From contig JAWNGF010000004.1 in NCBI GenBank assembly GCA_037039685.1, positions 5,022,001 through 5,086,000 of the forward strand: a stretch of 64,000 nt of DNA, given 5' to 3'. The notes under the pieces are model-generated. The model was not told the origin of the DNA. It searched no databases and saw nothing but the letters and a program-made list of their open reading frames with translations. The stretch is from Ceratobasidium sp. AG-K (taxonomy: Eukaryota; Basidiomycota; Agaricomycetes; Cantharellales; Ceratobasidiaceae). This document shows, one piece after another, positions 36,000-46,027 of the stretch. Within the stretch, counting starts at the first letter, position 1, and the number at the start of each line of letters is the position of its first letter. Made by a program: the position numbers and the translations under genes.

Positions 36000-37496
36000 C
36001 CATTTGACTTGTTGTTGGGGTCCAGGTTATTGATGGTAAAATGTGTGAACAAGCATCCAATGGACCTTCCAGTTCACTTTGGGAATAAGCTCATATGGAC
36101 AACAAGTCAGCCCAAGTACAGTTGGCACGGCTGGAATGTCAATGGCAACCCTTGATTACTTGTCTGGCTGGGTGTTTGATCACATGGCCATAAACCCCAT
36201 CATTAATAGGACATTAGCTTGCAGTCTGTTATGGGCAGTTAGTTTTGGGCCTACAAGCAAATAAACCAGACACACCGTCTCAAACTCAATCAGGAATCTG
36301 AACAACCCAAAGTCCCCCAGCACCTCAAAGCCAGACAGGCAAGTTGTTCCAAGGGTCACAAAGAGAAAAGTAGGATGCCTGACAAAGACCAAAGGACTGC
36401 CACTGGGGTGAGTGAAATAACAAGTTGCCAGGTGCTGAATCTGTGGTCAAACTTGGTTACCCTGGGCCCCAAACAATGTGGTAACTCAAACATTTGCTGG
36501 TCACCATGGAGGAGTCCAGCTTGAGTCATTGATATTATTGTTGGGCAATGCATGTGCTTCCTGCCAAACAGCAGTTTCAGGTAAGGCAAGTCAGATCAGA
36601 ACAGTAAGCAACTGTCAAACACGCAGTGCAGGTTTGTTCATGAGGACCAAATTCATCCAATACAACAAGTAAAATAGTTGAGAATTGCAGATTGACCAAG
36701 ACTTTGCCGTGCAGGGGATGCACACAAGTCACTGTCAAAAGGTCCAGCAGAGTGTTGTGGTGGACACTTGTTTTTGTTGATAGACTTTTTATGTTACTAG
36801 AGGTTAGGGCACTCAGGGGCAATTTGACTCTACCTGTATGCACTACAACTGGCTGCCAGTGGGAACTCTGATGCCACACGGAATCAATGGAATGATACAC
36901 CAGGGTACATGACAGGATTAGTAGACATTTTTGTCTTTACACTCTAAACCATCCAAACTCCCCAGCCCTGGATGAAACACCAAGTCAAGTATGCAATCCA
37001 GCTTCTTCTCAAACCATCTCCTGGTGGCTCTAACTTATTATCCTCCTGCTGATTGCCTTGGGTCCAGCCCGTAACATTCTATTTTGAAGACTGGTCAGCA
37101 CTCCACTAAGCCCTCAAAGCATAGCCAACCTACCACCCTTCCCAAAGCCTCAACAAGGTATTGTTGAGAATTACTGTGTTCATTGGATTTTCCCAATGGA
37201 CCCCCTGGAAGAAGGCTGGCATGTATCCTCCAGGACCCTATGTCATGTTCAGTCTCAGTGCATAAAGAAACCTATTAACAGCTCAGCAGCCTCTACAACT
37301 TGAATTGGGAATCATGGATTTGTCTAACCTTGCTACAGCCTCAGCATCTTCCCCTGGATCTTGTGCAAGATGAAAATTTGTTTCTAGATACACACTGGCC
37401 AGTGAGTATGGCTGTGGTGGAGTCACAATGGTCTGGATTTGACTGGGAAAGTTGGAACTTGTGGGCAAGGATAGTCAGGAAAGTCTTGGCATGGAT
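36000..37496 (-). pseudogene. F-box/LRR-like copy 4 and flank, CpG-depleted fragment
   Basis: The segment 37140-37496 encodes C-terminal remnants on the minus strand (LPTSSNF-like, LASVYLETNFHLAQDP, EDAEAVARLDKS), matching copy 1 exon 2. It is cut at its LSRLSLP block by the LTR of the large Gypsy element at 37497. The preceding 36.0-37.1 kb matches the flank at 29.9-31.1 kb with nearly every CpG lost. Confidence 0.75.
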
Positions 37497-37951
37497 TGTT
37501 GTGAGCCAGGTCTCTCCATTGGACTTGCCTGTTGTCTTGCCCGCCTGTACTTTGCCTTGTGTCAAGTTTCTGTTTCTGTTTGCCACATTGCCACGTTCTT
37601 GTGGTTGTTCTGTTACATTGTGTAATGCGGCTGTGCTTTGTACAAGTCATGACTGCCACACAGCATGACTCACTTGGACACTCCTGACTGGCTTGTATGT
37701 ATGACTCATGTGGCTGCGCCTTGTATGACTTGGCCACCTTCTGAATATATATAGCGGACCAACAAGCCTGGTAACCCCAGCTTGTTTTGTCTTGTCAAAA
37801 CATCCCCTTTGAGTGACACTTTGAACCACCCCTACCCTTAAGAGTCTACAGCCACTTAAGTGTGGTGCAATTCAAGAGGTCTCTTAGGTCTTAGTGCTGT
37901 CCACTCTCCATTGCGGCTTGTCTTATAGCCACCAAGAAGAAGCTTACAACA
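37497..37951 (+). repeat. 5' LTR of chromovirus 1 (455 bp) with promoter
   Basis: TGTTGTGAGCC to CTTACAACA. A TATATATA box at about 37745-37752 is followed about 30 nt later by AGCTTGTTTTGT (37779-37790), the expected transcript start. The solo LTR at 33605 and the LTRs at 44765, 51533 and 61707 are homologous. Confidence 0.92.
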
Positions 37952-37954
37952 TTT

Positions 37955-37965
37955 CAAAACAAGCT
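37955..37965 (+). promoter_or_regulatory. Self-priming primer-binding site, chromovirus 1
   Basis: CAAAACAAGCT, three bases after the LTR, is the exact reverse complement of AGCTTGTTTTG at 37779-37789, the predicted first bases of the element RNA. One further position (T at 37954) has mutated from the A seen in the younger element. There is no match to a tRNA 3' end that I can see. Confidence 0.8.
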
Positions 37966-37972
37966 TCACACT

Positions 37973-39907
37973 ATGTCTACAAATACTTCAACACCTGTAG
38001 AACAAGGACTACAAGAAGATACAGTTTCAAGACCCCTGTCCACTACAAGCATACAAAGAGGACCTAGTAGAGCAGCTAGACCATCCTCATCACTCAGTGA
38101 AAGCGCACTCGCACATATGCAAGCAGGAGGTCCAGCCCCATCAAGAGTTCCCAGCCAAAGCACAGCACTGGGGACATTCCAACCAGAAGTATTGTTAGTC
38201 AAAGAACATTCCCAGGAAGAAAATCAAGAACCTGGCGATGAAACTTATGTACCGGAACCTGAGACAATCACCATTCTGTCTAACAGAGAAACACCTTGTT
38301 GAGGTTTTGGGTTTGGATATTTTTCCCCCCAACCCAAGCCCCACGGAGGGATCTCCCTAGTTCCAATTTGCCCACCACCTACACCACAAGTTCTACGCAT
38401 CTTGGGAACAATCACCAGCATGGGTCCTATCCCTTTGTCTCTTTTGGACAGACCAAGACCATTGGCAACCCCAGCAGCAGGACCCGCCGCCAAACCAAGA
38501 CTTAGTAGCAATAGTTCTTCTAGTACACAAGGAGCTGGCATCTAGAACCTAGACAAACTAGACAACCTCCTGAGCAGATGTCACAATGCAATGCTAAGAG
38601 TCATTGAGGGACTAAGAATTGGTCTTACACAAAGAATCACTGGGCTTGAACAAGAAGCTAGAGTGTTAGCAAACAACCAAGAAATCTTCAACAACACAAT
38701 CAGGGGAATACAACAATCCCTTACAGATATCCTCAATTCTGCCCATAATGCAGAACATAACACCTACCTCACAGGAAGAGAAGTGGACACCGTCCAGAAC
38801 AAAGTTGCAAACACTCAGGGACTTGTAACAAATGTACAACAAGACATTGACACTACCTGCCAGGGACAGTTGCATTGGAACAAAGTGGTAACTCAAGGAA
38901 TCAAGCGAGTCAGGGAGGGATTCTCAATGTTGAATGACCAAGTGGCAACCATGGAACAATCCATCAGCAACCTAAGGGAAGAAGTCAACAAAGCCTTGCT
39001 ACATGCACCCAGCAAACAAGCCACGCCAGAAGCCAAATCTACAAGAATCAATGATCTAGAAGGAAGACTCCAGCACCTGATCAGCACCCAAGAAGGAAGC
39101 TCACCAAGATGTCCCAAGGTCACTAGACCAGAAGCATTCAATGGAAAGAAAGGAGAAGGAGCAGAAATGTTCATCACCCAGATGGAAAGCTACTTTGTTT
39201 GGCTAGGCGACCAATACAGTTCTGGACAAGAAAGGATCAGGGAAGCACTGGCAAATTTTAAATTGGATAACCGCTCCACCACACATTGGGTGCAAGTGCT
39301 TCTCCAATGAATGAATTCTGGAGTACCAGACCCAAACCTGAGGTCATGGGAAACGTTCAAAACACACTTCATGGATCCATTCAGTGACCCTAACAAGAAA
39401 GCCAAAGCAGAGGCTGATATTTGAAAATGCAGACAAGTTAACTCAGCAGCAAACTATGCAACCAAGTTCTGCTTCCATATGGTCAATGTAAATTGGGGAG
39501 AAGAAGCCCTCATCAACCAATTCAAAGAAGGACTTAAGCTGGAAATCAAGACTGAGTTGGCACAATTTGAACTGTCCCTCATCAATGAAGATGGTACCAA
39601 AAGGCATCTTAACCTAAATCAATGGATAACTCTAGCAATCTCCATTGATCAAAAACTGCAACAAATCAAGACCTCTACTGGAAAAAAAGCATCACAATCT
39701 ACCACTACAGGGCAGAACTCTACAAAACAGTTGCCAGACAAAGTATACAAGGCAAGGATGGCATCAAACCAATGTCTGAAATGCGGTCAAGAAGGACACT
39801 GTTCACTCAAATGCTCATCCAAGGAATGGATAACAGCCAAACCCAGCGTTAAGGGAAGAGAAGCAACAATTACAGAAGAATTGGGAAAAGAAGGGGTCTC
39901 CCTCTAA
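37973..39907 (+). pseudogene. gag of chromovirus 1 (broken)
   Basis: Starts ATGTCTACAAAT; the first 109 codons (QRGPSRAARPSSSLS) are followed by a stop and frameshift near 38300, then open stretches 38591-39310 and 39479-39907, separated by stops (for example TGA near 39308). It aligns along its length with the intact 664-codon gag at 49509-51503. A coiled-coil region, the capsid-like GEGAEMFITQMESYF block and a CX2CX4HX4C zinc knuckle (CLKCGQEGHCSLKC) are visible. It gives the structural protein of virus-like particles. Confidence 0.88.
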
Positions 39908-39924
39908 CTGTGTGTGGAGAGACC
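39883..39924 (+). promoter_or_regulatory. -1 ribosomal frameshift site, chromovirus 1
   Basis: Slippery heptamer GGGAAAA (39883-39889, in phase G GGA AAA with gag), 5-nt spacer, then a stem GGTCTC (39895-39900) / GAGACC (39919-39924) across the gag stop TAA at 39905. Pol lies in the -1 frame and is open through this point. Confidence 0.75.
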
Positions 39925-42900
39925 AAAGAACTGGCAATGTACTTTAGAGCAAGCAAAGAATCCACAATTGTTTACAGCTACGTTGCCAGAATCACAGACC
40001 CGATTGCCACTCTTATTGACTCTGGAGCCTCCTAAAATTTTGTGGATATTGCTTGGGCCAGGAAGAATAACATTGCCTTGAGTGAGCTCCCCATCCCCCA
40101 AAAAGTCATTGGAATCCAAGGAAAGGAGCTAGCCCACACTATCTGTTTCAAAACACATATGGAAATAACGGTGGAAGGAAGAACATTTAAAGAAGAATTC
40201 TTTGCCATGCCTACTGGCAACACAAACATCATCCTAGGACTTTCCTGGCTAGAAACCGCAAACCCTAGCATAGACTGGAAGCAAAGAAGCATTGCTTGGA
40301 GAAACAAAGAAATACACAGAAGAGAAGGAACCATAGACCTTATTCCAGAAGAACTGAAAGAGTTTGAGGACGTTTTTAGTGAAGAAAGGTTCAAACGCAT
40401 TCCAGATCACTGTCCTTACAATTGTGCTATTGATTTTAAGGAAGATGCAGAACTTCCAAAGCCAGCAAGACCTATACCTTTATCCCCCGCCAAATCCATC
40501 TCAATGAGAGAGTACGTTGACAAAGAACTGGCCACAGGAAAAATCAGGCCTAGCAAATCACCAATAGCGTCAGCATGTTTTTTTGCCAAACAGCCAGGTC
40601 CACTAGGGGGATTACAACTGGTACAAGACCTACAACCCGTTAACGCCATCACAAAGGACAACAGATTCCCTATGCCCCTCATGGAAGACCTACATGACAA
40701 AATAAAGGACACAAATATCTTCTCAAAAATCAACCTAAGGATGGGGTTCAATGACATCTGCATCAGAGAAGGAGACAAATGGAAGACCGTGTTCAGAACA
40801 AAGGAAGGACTTTTTGAACACATTGTCATGCTGTTGGGACTGAAAAACGCACCTGCCATGTTTCAACAATACATGAATCACATCTTCCACAACAAAATCA
40901 ATGTGTGTGTCATTGTCTATATTGACAATAACCTTGTCTTTTCAAAAACCCATTCTCAGCATGTGGTGGATCTACAAGAAGTACTCCAAATCCTGAAGGA
41001 AAACAACCTTTTTGCAAAACTGCCAAAATGCAAGTTCTTTGTCACAGAACTCATTTACATGGGACTGAAGATCAGCAAGGAAGGTATTTCCATGGACAAA
41101 GAAAAGATCAAGGCCATAAAGGAATGGAAGGAACCAAAGACAGTGAAGCAAGTGCAAGCATTCCTAGGTTTTGCAAACTGCTATAGAAGATTTGTACCCA
41201 GTTTCTCCACAATCACTAAACCCCTCATGGAATTGACACAAAAGGATCTCCCATGGAAGTGGGGAGACAAAGAACAAAAAGCTTTTGAAGGGATCAAGGA
41301 AATGATTTGCAAGGATCCTGTACTCCAACACCCCAATCTGGAAAAGCTGTTTTTCCTCAAAACCAATGCAAGTGGAATAGCAATGGGGGCAATACTGTCC
41401 CAGAGACAGGAGGACAGAAGGCTACACCCAATTGCATTCCTTTCCAAATCCTTCAACCTGGCACAAATGAGCTATGATGTCCACAATAAGGAACTTATGG
41501 CAATCATCAAAGTGCTTACACATTGGAGGCTTTACCTAGAAGGGACAAAAGAGGAAATCACAATATACACAGACCACAGAAACCTCCAGTTCTGGAAAGA
41601 CGCAAAAACATTCAATTGGAGACATGCATGCTGGCACCAAATACTTGCTTCTTACAACTTTGTGATTATATACTGGCCAGGAATCCTCTTGCAAAAACCT
41701 GACTTACTGTCTAGACAGGCCGACCACGCCAAAATCCTGTCAGCTGAACAAGTCATGATCACCAACAAAAAATTCCGGGGCTTCACTGCAGGACTCCAGG
41801 AAGACATCATTAGTGATATTATCAAAGCGCAACAAGAAGACCCTAGTCTACATGGAGTAATTGATCTCTGCAAAAGGAAGGAATTGCTACCTAGGAGTAT
41901 TTTACCCAGTATCAAGGACTACAAACTACGTGAAGGACTACTGTGGTACAAAGGATGGATAGTAGTCCTGGAAGACAAGGATTGCCATTTATCAATATTA
42001 AGACTGCATCATGACTCACCTATTGCTGGTCACCAGGGGCATGCAAGAACCCTGGAACTTGTGTCAAGACGCTACTACTGGCCAGGAATGAAGCAAAGTG
42101 TCAACAAATATGTAGATTCATGCAAACAGTGTCAAAGAGCAAAAGGTACAAGATTGCAGGCCCCCCTAAAACCGTTACAAATTGCAAATGAGCCATGGGA
42201 AGATATAGCATGCAACTTTATCATAAAACTCCCTAAATCAAAGGGAATGGACAGCATTCTCATTGTGGTGCACAGATTTTCCAGAATGGCACACTTCATA
42301 CCTTGCAGGGAGTTGCACAAAGCAAACAAACTAGCAGAGCTATTTCTGAGCAATGTCTGGAAACTTCACAAATTTCCCAAGAGCACTGTATCGGACCAAG
42401 GAAGTACTTTCAACAGCAAACTGCTGAAAGCAATCTACAAGAAAATTGGGGTGTCACCTGCTTTTAGCACTGCTTACCACCCTCAAACCAACAGAATTAC
42501 AGAACAAATCAACCAATGGCTAGAAGCATGGCTACGCACATTCATCAATCACCATCAGGACAATTGGGTGGAATTACTGCCTACTGCCAAATTCTGTTAC
42601 AATGTGCACAAGCACAGGGTAACAGGAAAAAGCCCTTTTGAACTTGTCTATGGAAAGGAACCTTTATGGAATGTATCCAGCATAGTAACAGAAGTTCCTG
42701 AAGCAAACATGGTGACAACAAGATGGGAGGAGGCTAGAAAAGAGGCTAGCACTGCTATGGAACTACATCAAATAAAGGAGGAAAGCGTCAAGGAGGAGTA
42801 CCAGGAAGGAGATCTTGTATGGTTGTTTGGACCGGACATCAAATTGAATAGACCATCAAAAAAGCTAGATAACAAGAAGTATGGACCTTTCCCTGTGAAA

Positions 42901-43794
42901 AGAAAAATATCTTCCCACACCTACAAGCTGGATCTACCACCCACTATGAAGAAGCACCCTGTTTTCCCTATCAACCTTCTAAGTCAATACAAGGTTGACA
43001 AAGAGTTCAATTGGAACCAACTGCGTCCTCTGCCAATTATCACGGAAGAAGGAAATGAGGAATATGAAGTTGAGAAAATAGTTGATTGGAAAATAACAAA
43101 GGAAGGGGTCTTCTATAGAATCCAATGGAAAGGATATGGAGAAGAAGATGATATGGAACAACATGCAGAGGATGTAGGGCACCTAACCAAAATAGTGCAG
43201 AAGTTCCTGAAAAAACATCCTGAAGCACCAACACCAGCAAACTTCAAGGGAAGGATAAAAGGCCAAGGTGCAAGAGAGGAGGAACCCATCTGCAAAACCT
43301 GCAACTACTCCAAATCAAACCCTTCACTTCATGCTTTAAATCTTTTCTGCGCTTCACAATGCCTGCTGTCTCCTGCTCCACCATTGCCAACAACCTCACC
43401 CGTGTCCTTGACGGACCAGCGTTTGCTACAGCAAGGATCCTCAATGCTGGGGCTGCCTTCTACGTCTTCAAGAGGTTGCAACAAGGCCCAGGAAGAATGC
43501 AATTCTGGGCATTGGACAACATACTCCACTCAGACCTGGGGGAGTTCCAATTGGTTGGAAAAAAATGGCCAACACAGATGCAACTCCAACAAAAGGACAT
43601 CTTTGTCTGCCAAGGATGTGCCGCTTTCCAGGTCTCAGAAGTGGTCCTCATGTCCATGCATATGCTTGGAGTTGTTGAGTGGGGGCAAGAAGGTGCTTAC
43701 TCAAGCCAGTGGGTGCCAGGATATGATGGGAGACCCCCAACTCTCCAACCCAGGTGGAACAACGCTTGGGACGCCAACTACAAAAAAGACCTGA
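39890..43794 (+). pseudogene. pol of chromovirus 1 (protease, RT, RNase H, integrase, chromodomain), inactive
   Basis: One TAA (40033-40035) lies directly after the protease motif DSGAS; the next 1250 codons are open. RT has KINLRMGF instead of KIDL and YIDN instead of YIDD. Integrase has CNFIIKLP where the younger element has DFIVKLP, so the first catalytic Asp is Asn. These are G to A changes. HHCC-type zinc binding (about 42000-42135), SDQGSTF and a chromodomain (YEVEKIVDWK, then YRIQWKGYGEEDD) follow. After the chromodomain the frame stays open for about 200 more codons over the start of ORF3. Confidence 0.92.
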
Positions 43795-44680
43795 GCAACT
43801 GGAGGATGGAGAGGGGCAGGTACCAGAGGGAGAAGTTTGAGTGGTTGCCATACTGGTGGAGGAAGGAGGAGACCAATGTGTCAGCATGGAAGGAAGGGGA
43901 ACCAGATGTGAGACAGTGGGATGAGGAGTTTGTGGAAACCCAGAAGAGGGTGTTGGATTGGTCCAAGGCAGACTGGACAAAGGAGGAGATGTGGGAGGAA
44001 TGGGAGAAGTTCTCAGACAAACCAGGTAACACTGTGTTCAATCCCATTGACCTTACCTTGGAAGAGGACAAAGGGTGTCATGACCCATGTACAACATCCT
44101 TGGACTCTGGCTGTGTGGCTTGGACTCTGGCACCTTAAGTGCCCAATGTACAATATATGGCCCTCTCCCACACTTAGTGTGGTGTATGGATGACGTGTCA
44201 CCTTGGCCCATATGGCCTTGCTGTCTTCTGGATCTTTCCCTTGGAAGGATCATGCTTCTGGAATATTCTTCCAGAAGTACTTTGTGATTGCTGACTGATA
44301 CTGGTGCCTGATTGGCCAGTTTATGTATTGTACCACTTTGAGGCATTTTTGCCTCATGCTATATTTACTGGCTTGCAAACATGGACTCACTCCAGCTTGC
44401 TTTGCCTTGTCATCTCTCCCCTCAGAGTGCACTCTAAGTCCCAAAGGCCTTACAGCCTTTGTCTCTCATCTAAGTGGGCCTTTGGCCATCATCAGTATTG
44501 ACGCTAAGGTTGCACTAGCAACTTAGCAAATGGTCTAAGGCGCCTATAAGGCATATCAAGGCCAGTCTCTACAACTAAGGCAAGAATGGTCACTGTCGTT
44601 GGTCAACCAGCATAGAGGGTTGCAACAAAGGGCTTGAGGACTACTTGCTGCGCAAGGGGAAGGATTGCACAGTACAGTGA
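43359..44680 (+). pseudogene. ORF3 of chromovirus 1, split by a solo LTR
   Basis: ATG at 43359 (MPAVS), open to 44075, then a 552-bp solo LTR plus target duplication, then resuming at 44633 to TGA 44678-44680. The coding length without the insert is 765 nt (254 aa), the same as in the other two copies. It contains VCQGCAAFQ, regularly spaced Trp residues and FNPIDLTLEED near the end. It lies in the -1 frame relative to pol and overlaps its tail by 436 nt. Function unknown. Confidence 0.85.
44076..44627 (+). mobile_element. Solo LTR, 552 bp, inside ORF3, TSD AAGGG
   Basis: Begins TGTCATGACCC, ends GGTTGCAACA, flanked by AAGGG at 44071-44075 and 44628-44632. ORF3 is continuous across it. The ends resemble the LTR at 63117-63541 (TGTCACGACC ... 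GTTGTGACA), so it is probably a related family. Orientation is taken from that resemblance. Confidence 0.88.
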
Positions 44681-44721
44681 GCCCATTTGAGTCCCCCAAA
44701 CAGACTCTTAGGGGGGAGTAA

Positions 44722-44764
44722 TGTTGTGAGCCAGCTCTCTCCATCAAACTTGCCTGTTGTCTTG
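44722..44764 (+). repeat. 3' LTR of chromovirus 1, left part
   Basis: TGTTGTGAGCCAGCTCTC directly after the purine tract. It matches the 5' LTR at 37497 and stops at the TCTTG target duplication (44760-44764) of the younger element. It continues at 51995-52142. Confidence 0.93.
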
Positions 44765-45221
44765 TGTCGTAAGCTTCTTCTTGGTGGCTATGAGACAAGC
44801 CGCGACGGAGAGTGGACGGCACTAAGACCTAAGTGACCTCTTGAACCGCAACACACTTAAGCGTCTGTAGGCTCTTGAGGGTAGGGGTGGTTCAAAGTGT
44901 CACTCAAAGGGGATGTTTTGACGAGACAAAACAAGCTGGGGTTACCAGGCTTGTTGGTCCTCTATATATATTCAGAAAGCGGCCGAGTCATAGAAGGTGT
45001 AGCCACACAAGTCATACAAATAAGCCAGTCAGGAGTGTCCATGTGAGTCATGCTGTATGAACAGACATGACTCATACAAAGCACAGCCGCGTTACACAGT
45101 GTAACACATAGCCACAAGAAGGTGGCAACGCGGCAAACAGAAACAGGGAACGTAACACAAAGAGGGAAGACAGGCGGACGCGGCGACGGGCGAGTCCGAT
45201 GGAGTGAGCTAGCTCACAACA
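44765..45221 (-). repeat. 3' LTR of chromovirus 2 (457 bp)
   Basis: On the minus strand TGTTGTGAGCTAGC to CTTACGACA. The same length as the 5' LTR at 51533-51989, from which it differs at only a few positions by eye, consistent with a recent insertion. Confidence 0.95.
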
Positions 45222-45262
45222 TTACTCCCCCCTAAGAGTCCGTTTGGGGGACCTGAACGGAC

Positions 45263-46027
45263 TTACTGCACCGTGCAGTCCTTCCCTTTCCTCAGCATAT
45301 ACTCCTCAAGCCCTTCATCTTCCTCCAAGGTCAGGTCGATGGGATTGAACACGGTATTTCCCGGTTCGTCCAAGAACTTCTCCCATTCCTCCCAAGTCTC
45401 TTCCTTCGTCCAGTCCACCTTGGACCAGTCCAAAACCCTCTTCTGGGTCCCCACAAACTCCTCATCCCATTGTCGCACATCACGTTCCGCCTCCTTCCAT
45501 GCCAACACATCCGCCTCCTCCCACTTCCACCAGTTTGGCACCCATTCAAACTTCTCTTTTTGGTACCTTCCCCTTTCCATCTTCCAGTCGCTCAGGTCCC
45601 TCTCGTAGTTGGCGTCCCAGGCATCGTTCCATCTAGGTCGGAGCGTTGGCTGCCTTCCGTCATAACCTGGTACCCACTCGCTCGAGTACACTCCTTCTTG
45701 TCCCCATTCGACCACTCCGAGCATGTGGGTGGAGAGGAGGACGACCTCCGAGACCTGGAATGCGGCGCACCCCCGGCAGACGAATATGTCCTCCCGCAGG
45801 AGCTGCATTCGTGTCGGCCATTTTTTTCCGACCCACTGGAATTCCCCCAGGTCCGAGTGGAGGATGTCGTCCGAGGCCCTGAAGTGCATTCTTCCCAAGC
45901 CTTTTTGCGACCTCTTGAAGACGTAGAGGGCGGCTCCGGAGTCAAGGATCCTTGCCGTGGCAAAGGCAGGTCCTTTGAGGACGCGGGTGAGGTTGTTGGC
46001 GATGGTGGTACGGGAGACGGCAGGCAT
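45263..46027 (-). CDS. ORF3 of chromovirus 2, 254 aa
   Basis: ATG at 46027 (MPAVSRTTIANN), TGA-type end at 45263, between the chromodomain and the purine tract. Visible features are DSGAALYVFKRSQ, a CX2C pair in FVCRGCAAFQ, GWGQEG-like and WVPGYDG loops, a Trp-rich middle (W about every 8-12 residues) and FNPIDLTLEEDEG, which looks like a SUMO-interacting motif. No signal peptide or membrane helix, so it is not a typical env. Expression is unclear: it is -1 to pol and could come from a shift, re-initiation or a separate RNA. Function unknown. Confidence 0.82.
   Translation of the reverse strand: MPAVSRTTIANNLTRVLKGPAFATARILDSGAALYVFKRSQKGLGRMHFRASDDILHSDLGEFQWVGKKWPTRMQLLREDIFVCRGCAAFQVSEVVLLSTHMLGVVEWGQEGVYSSEWVPGYDGRQPTLRPRWNDAWDANYERDLSDWKMERGRYQKEKFEWVPNWWKWEEADVLAWKEAERDVRQWDEEFVGTQKRVLDWSKVDWTKEETWEEWEKFLDEPGNTVFNPIDLTLEEDEGLEEYMLRKGKDCTVQ

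Noticed and set aside
37492..37496. TGGAT as target duplication of chromovirus 1
   Set aside because: The right end of the element is truncated, so the second copy cannot be checked.
43359..43794. Treating the long open pol tail as a chance frame
   Set aside because: It is open in three copies with the stop at the same place in two, and is preceded by a conserved Cys motif; kept as a finding, though not proven coding.
45263..46027. ORF3 as a retroviral env gene
   Set aside because: No signal peptide, membrane anchor or fusion-peptide-like segment; the protein looks soluble and Trp/acid-rich.
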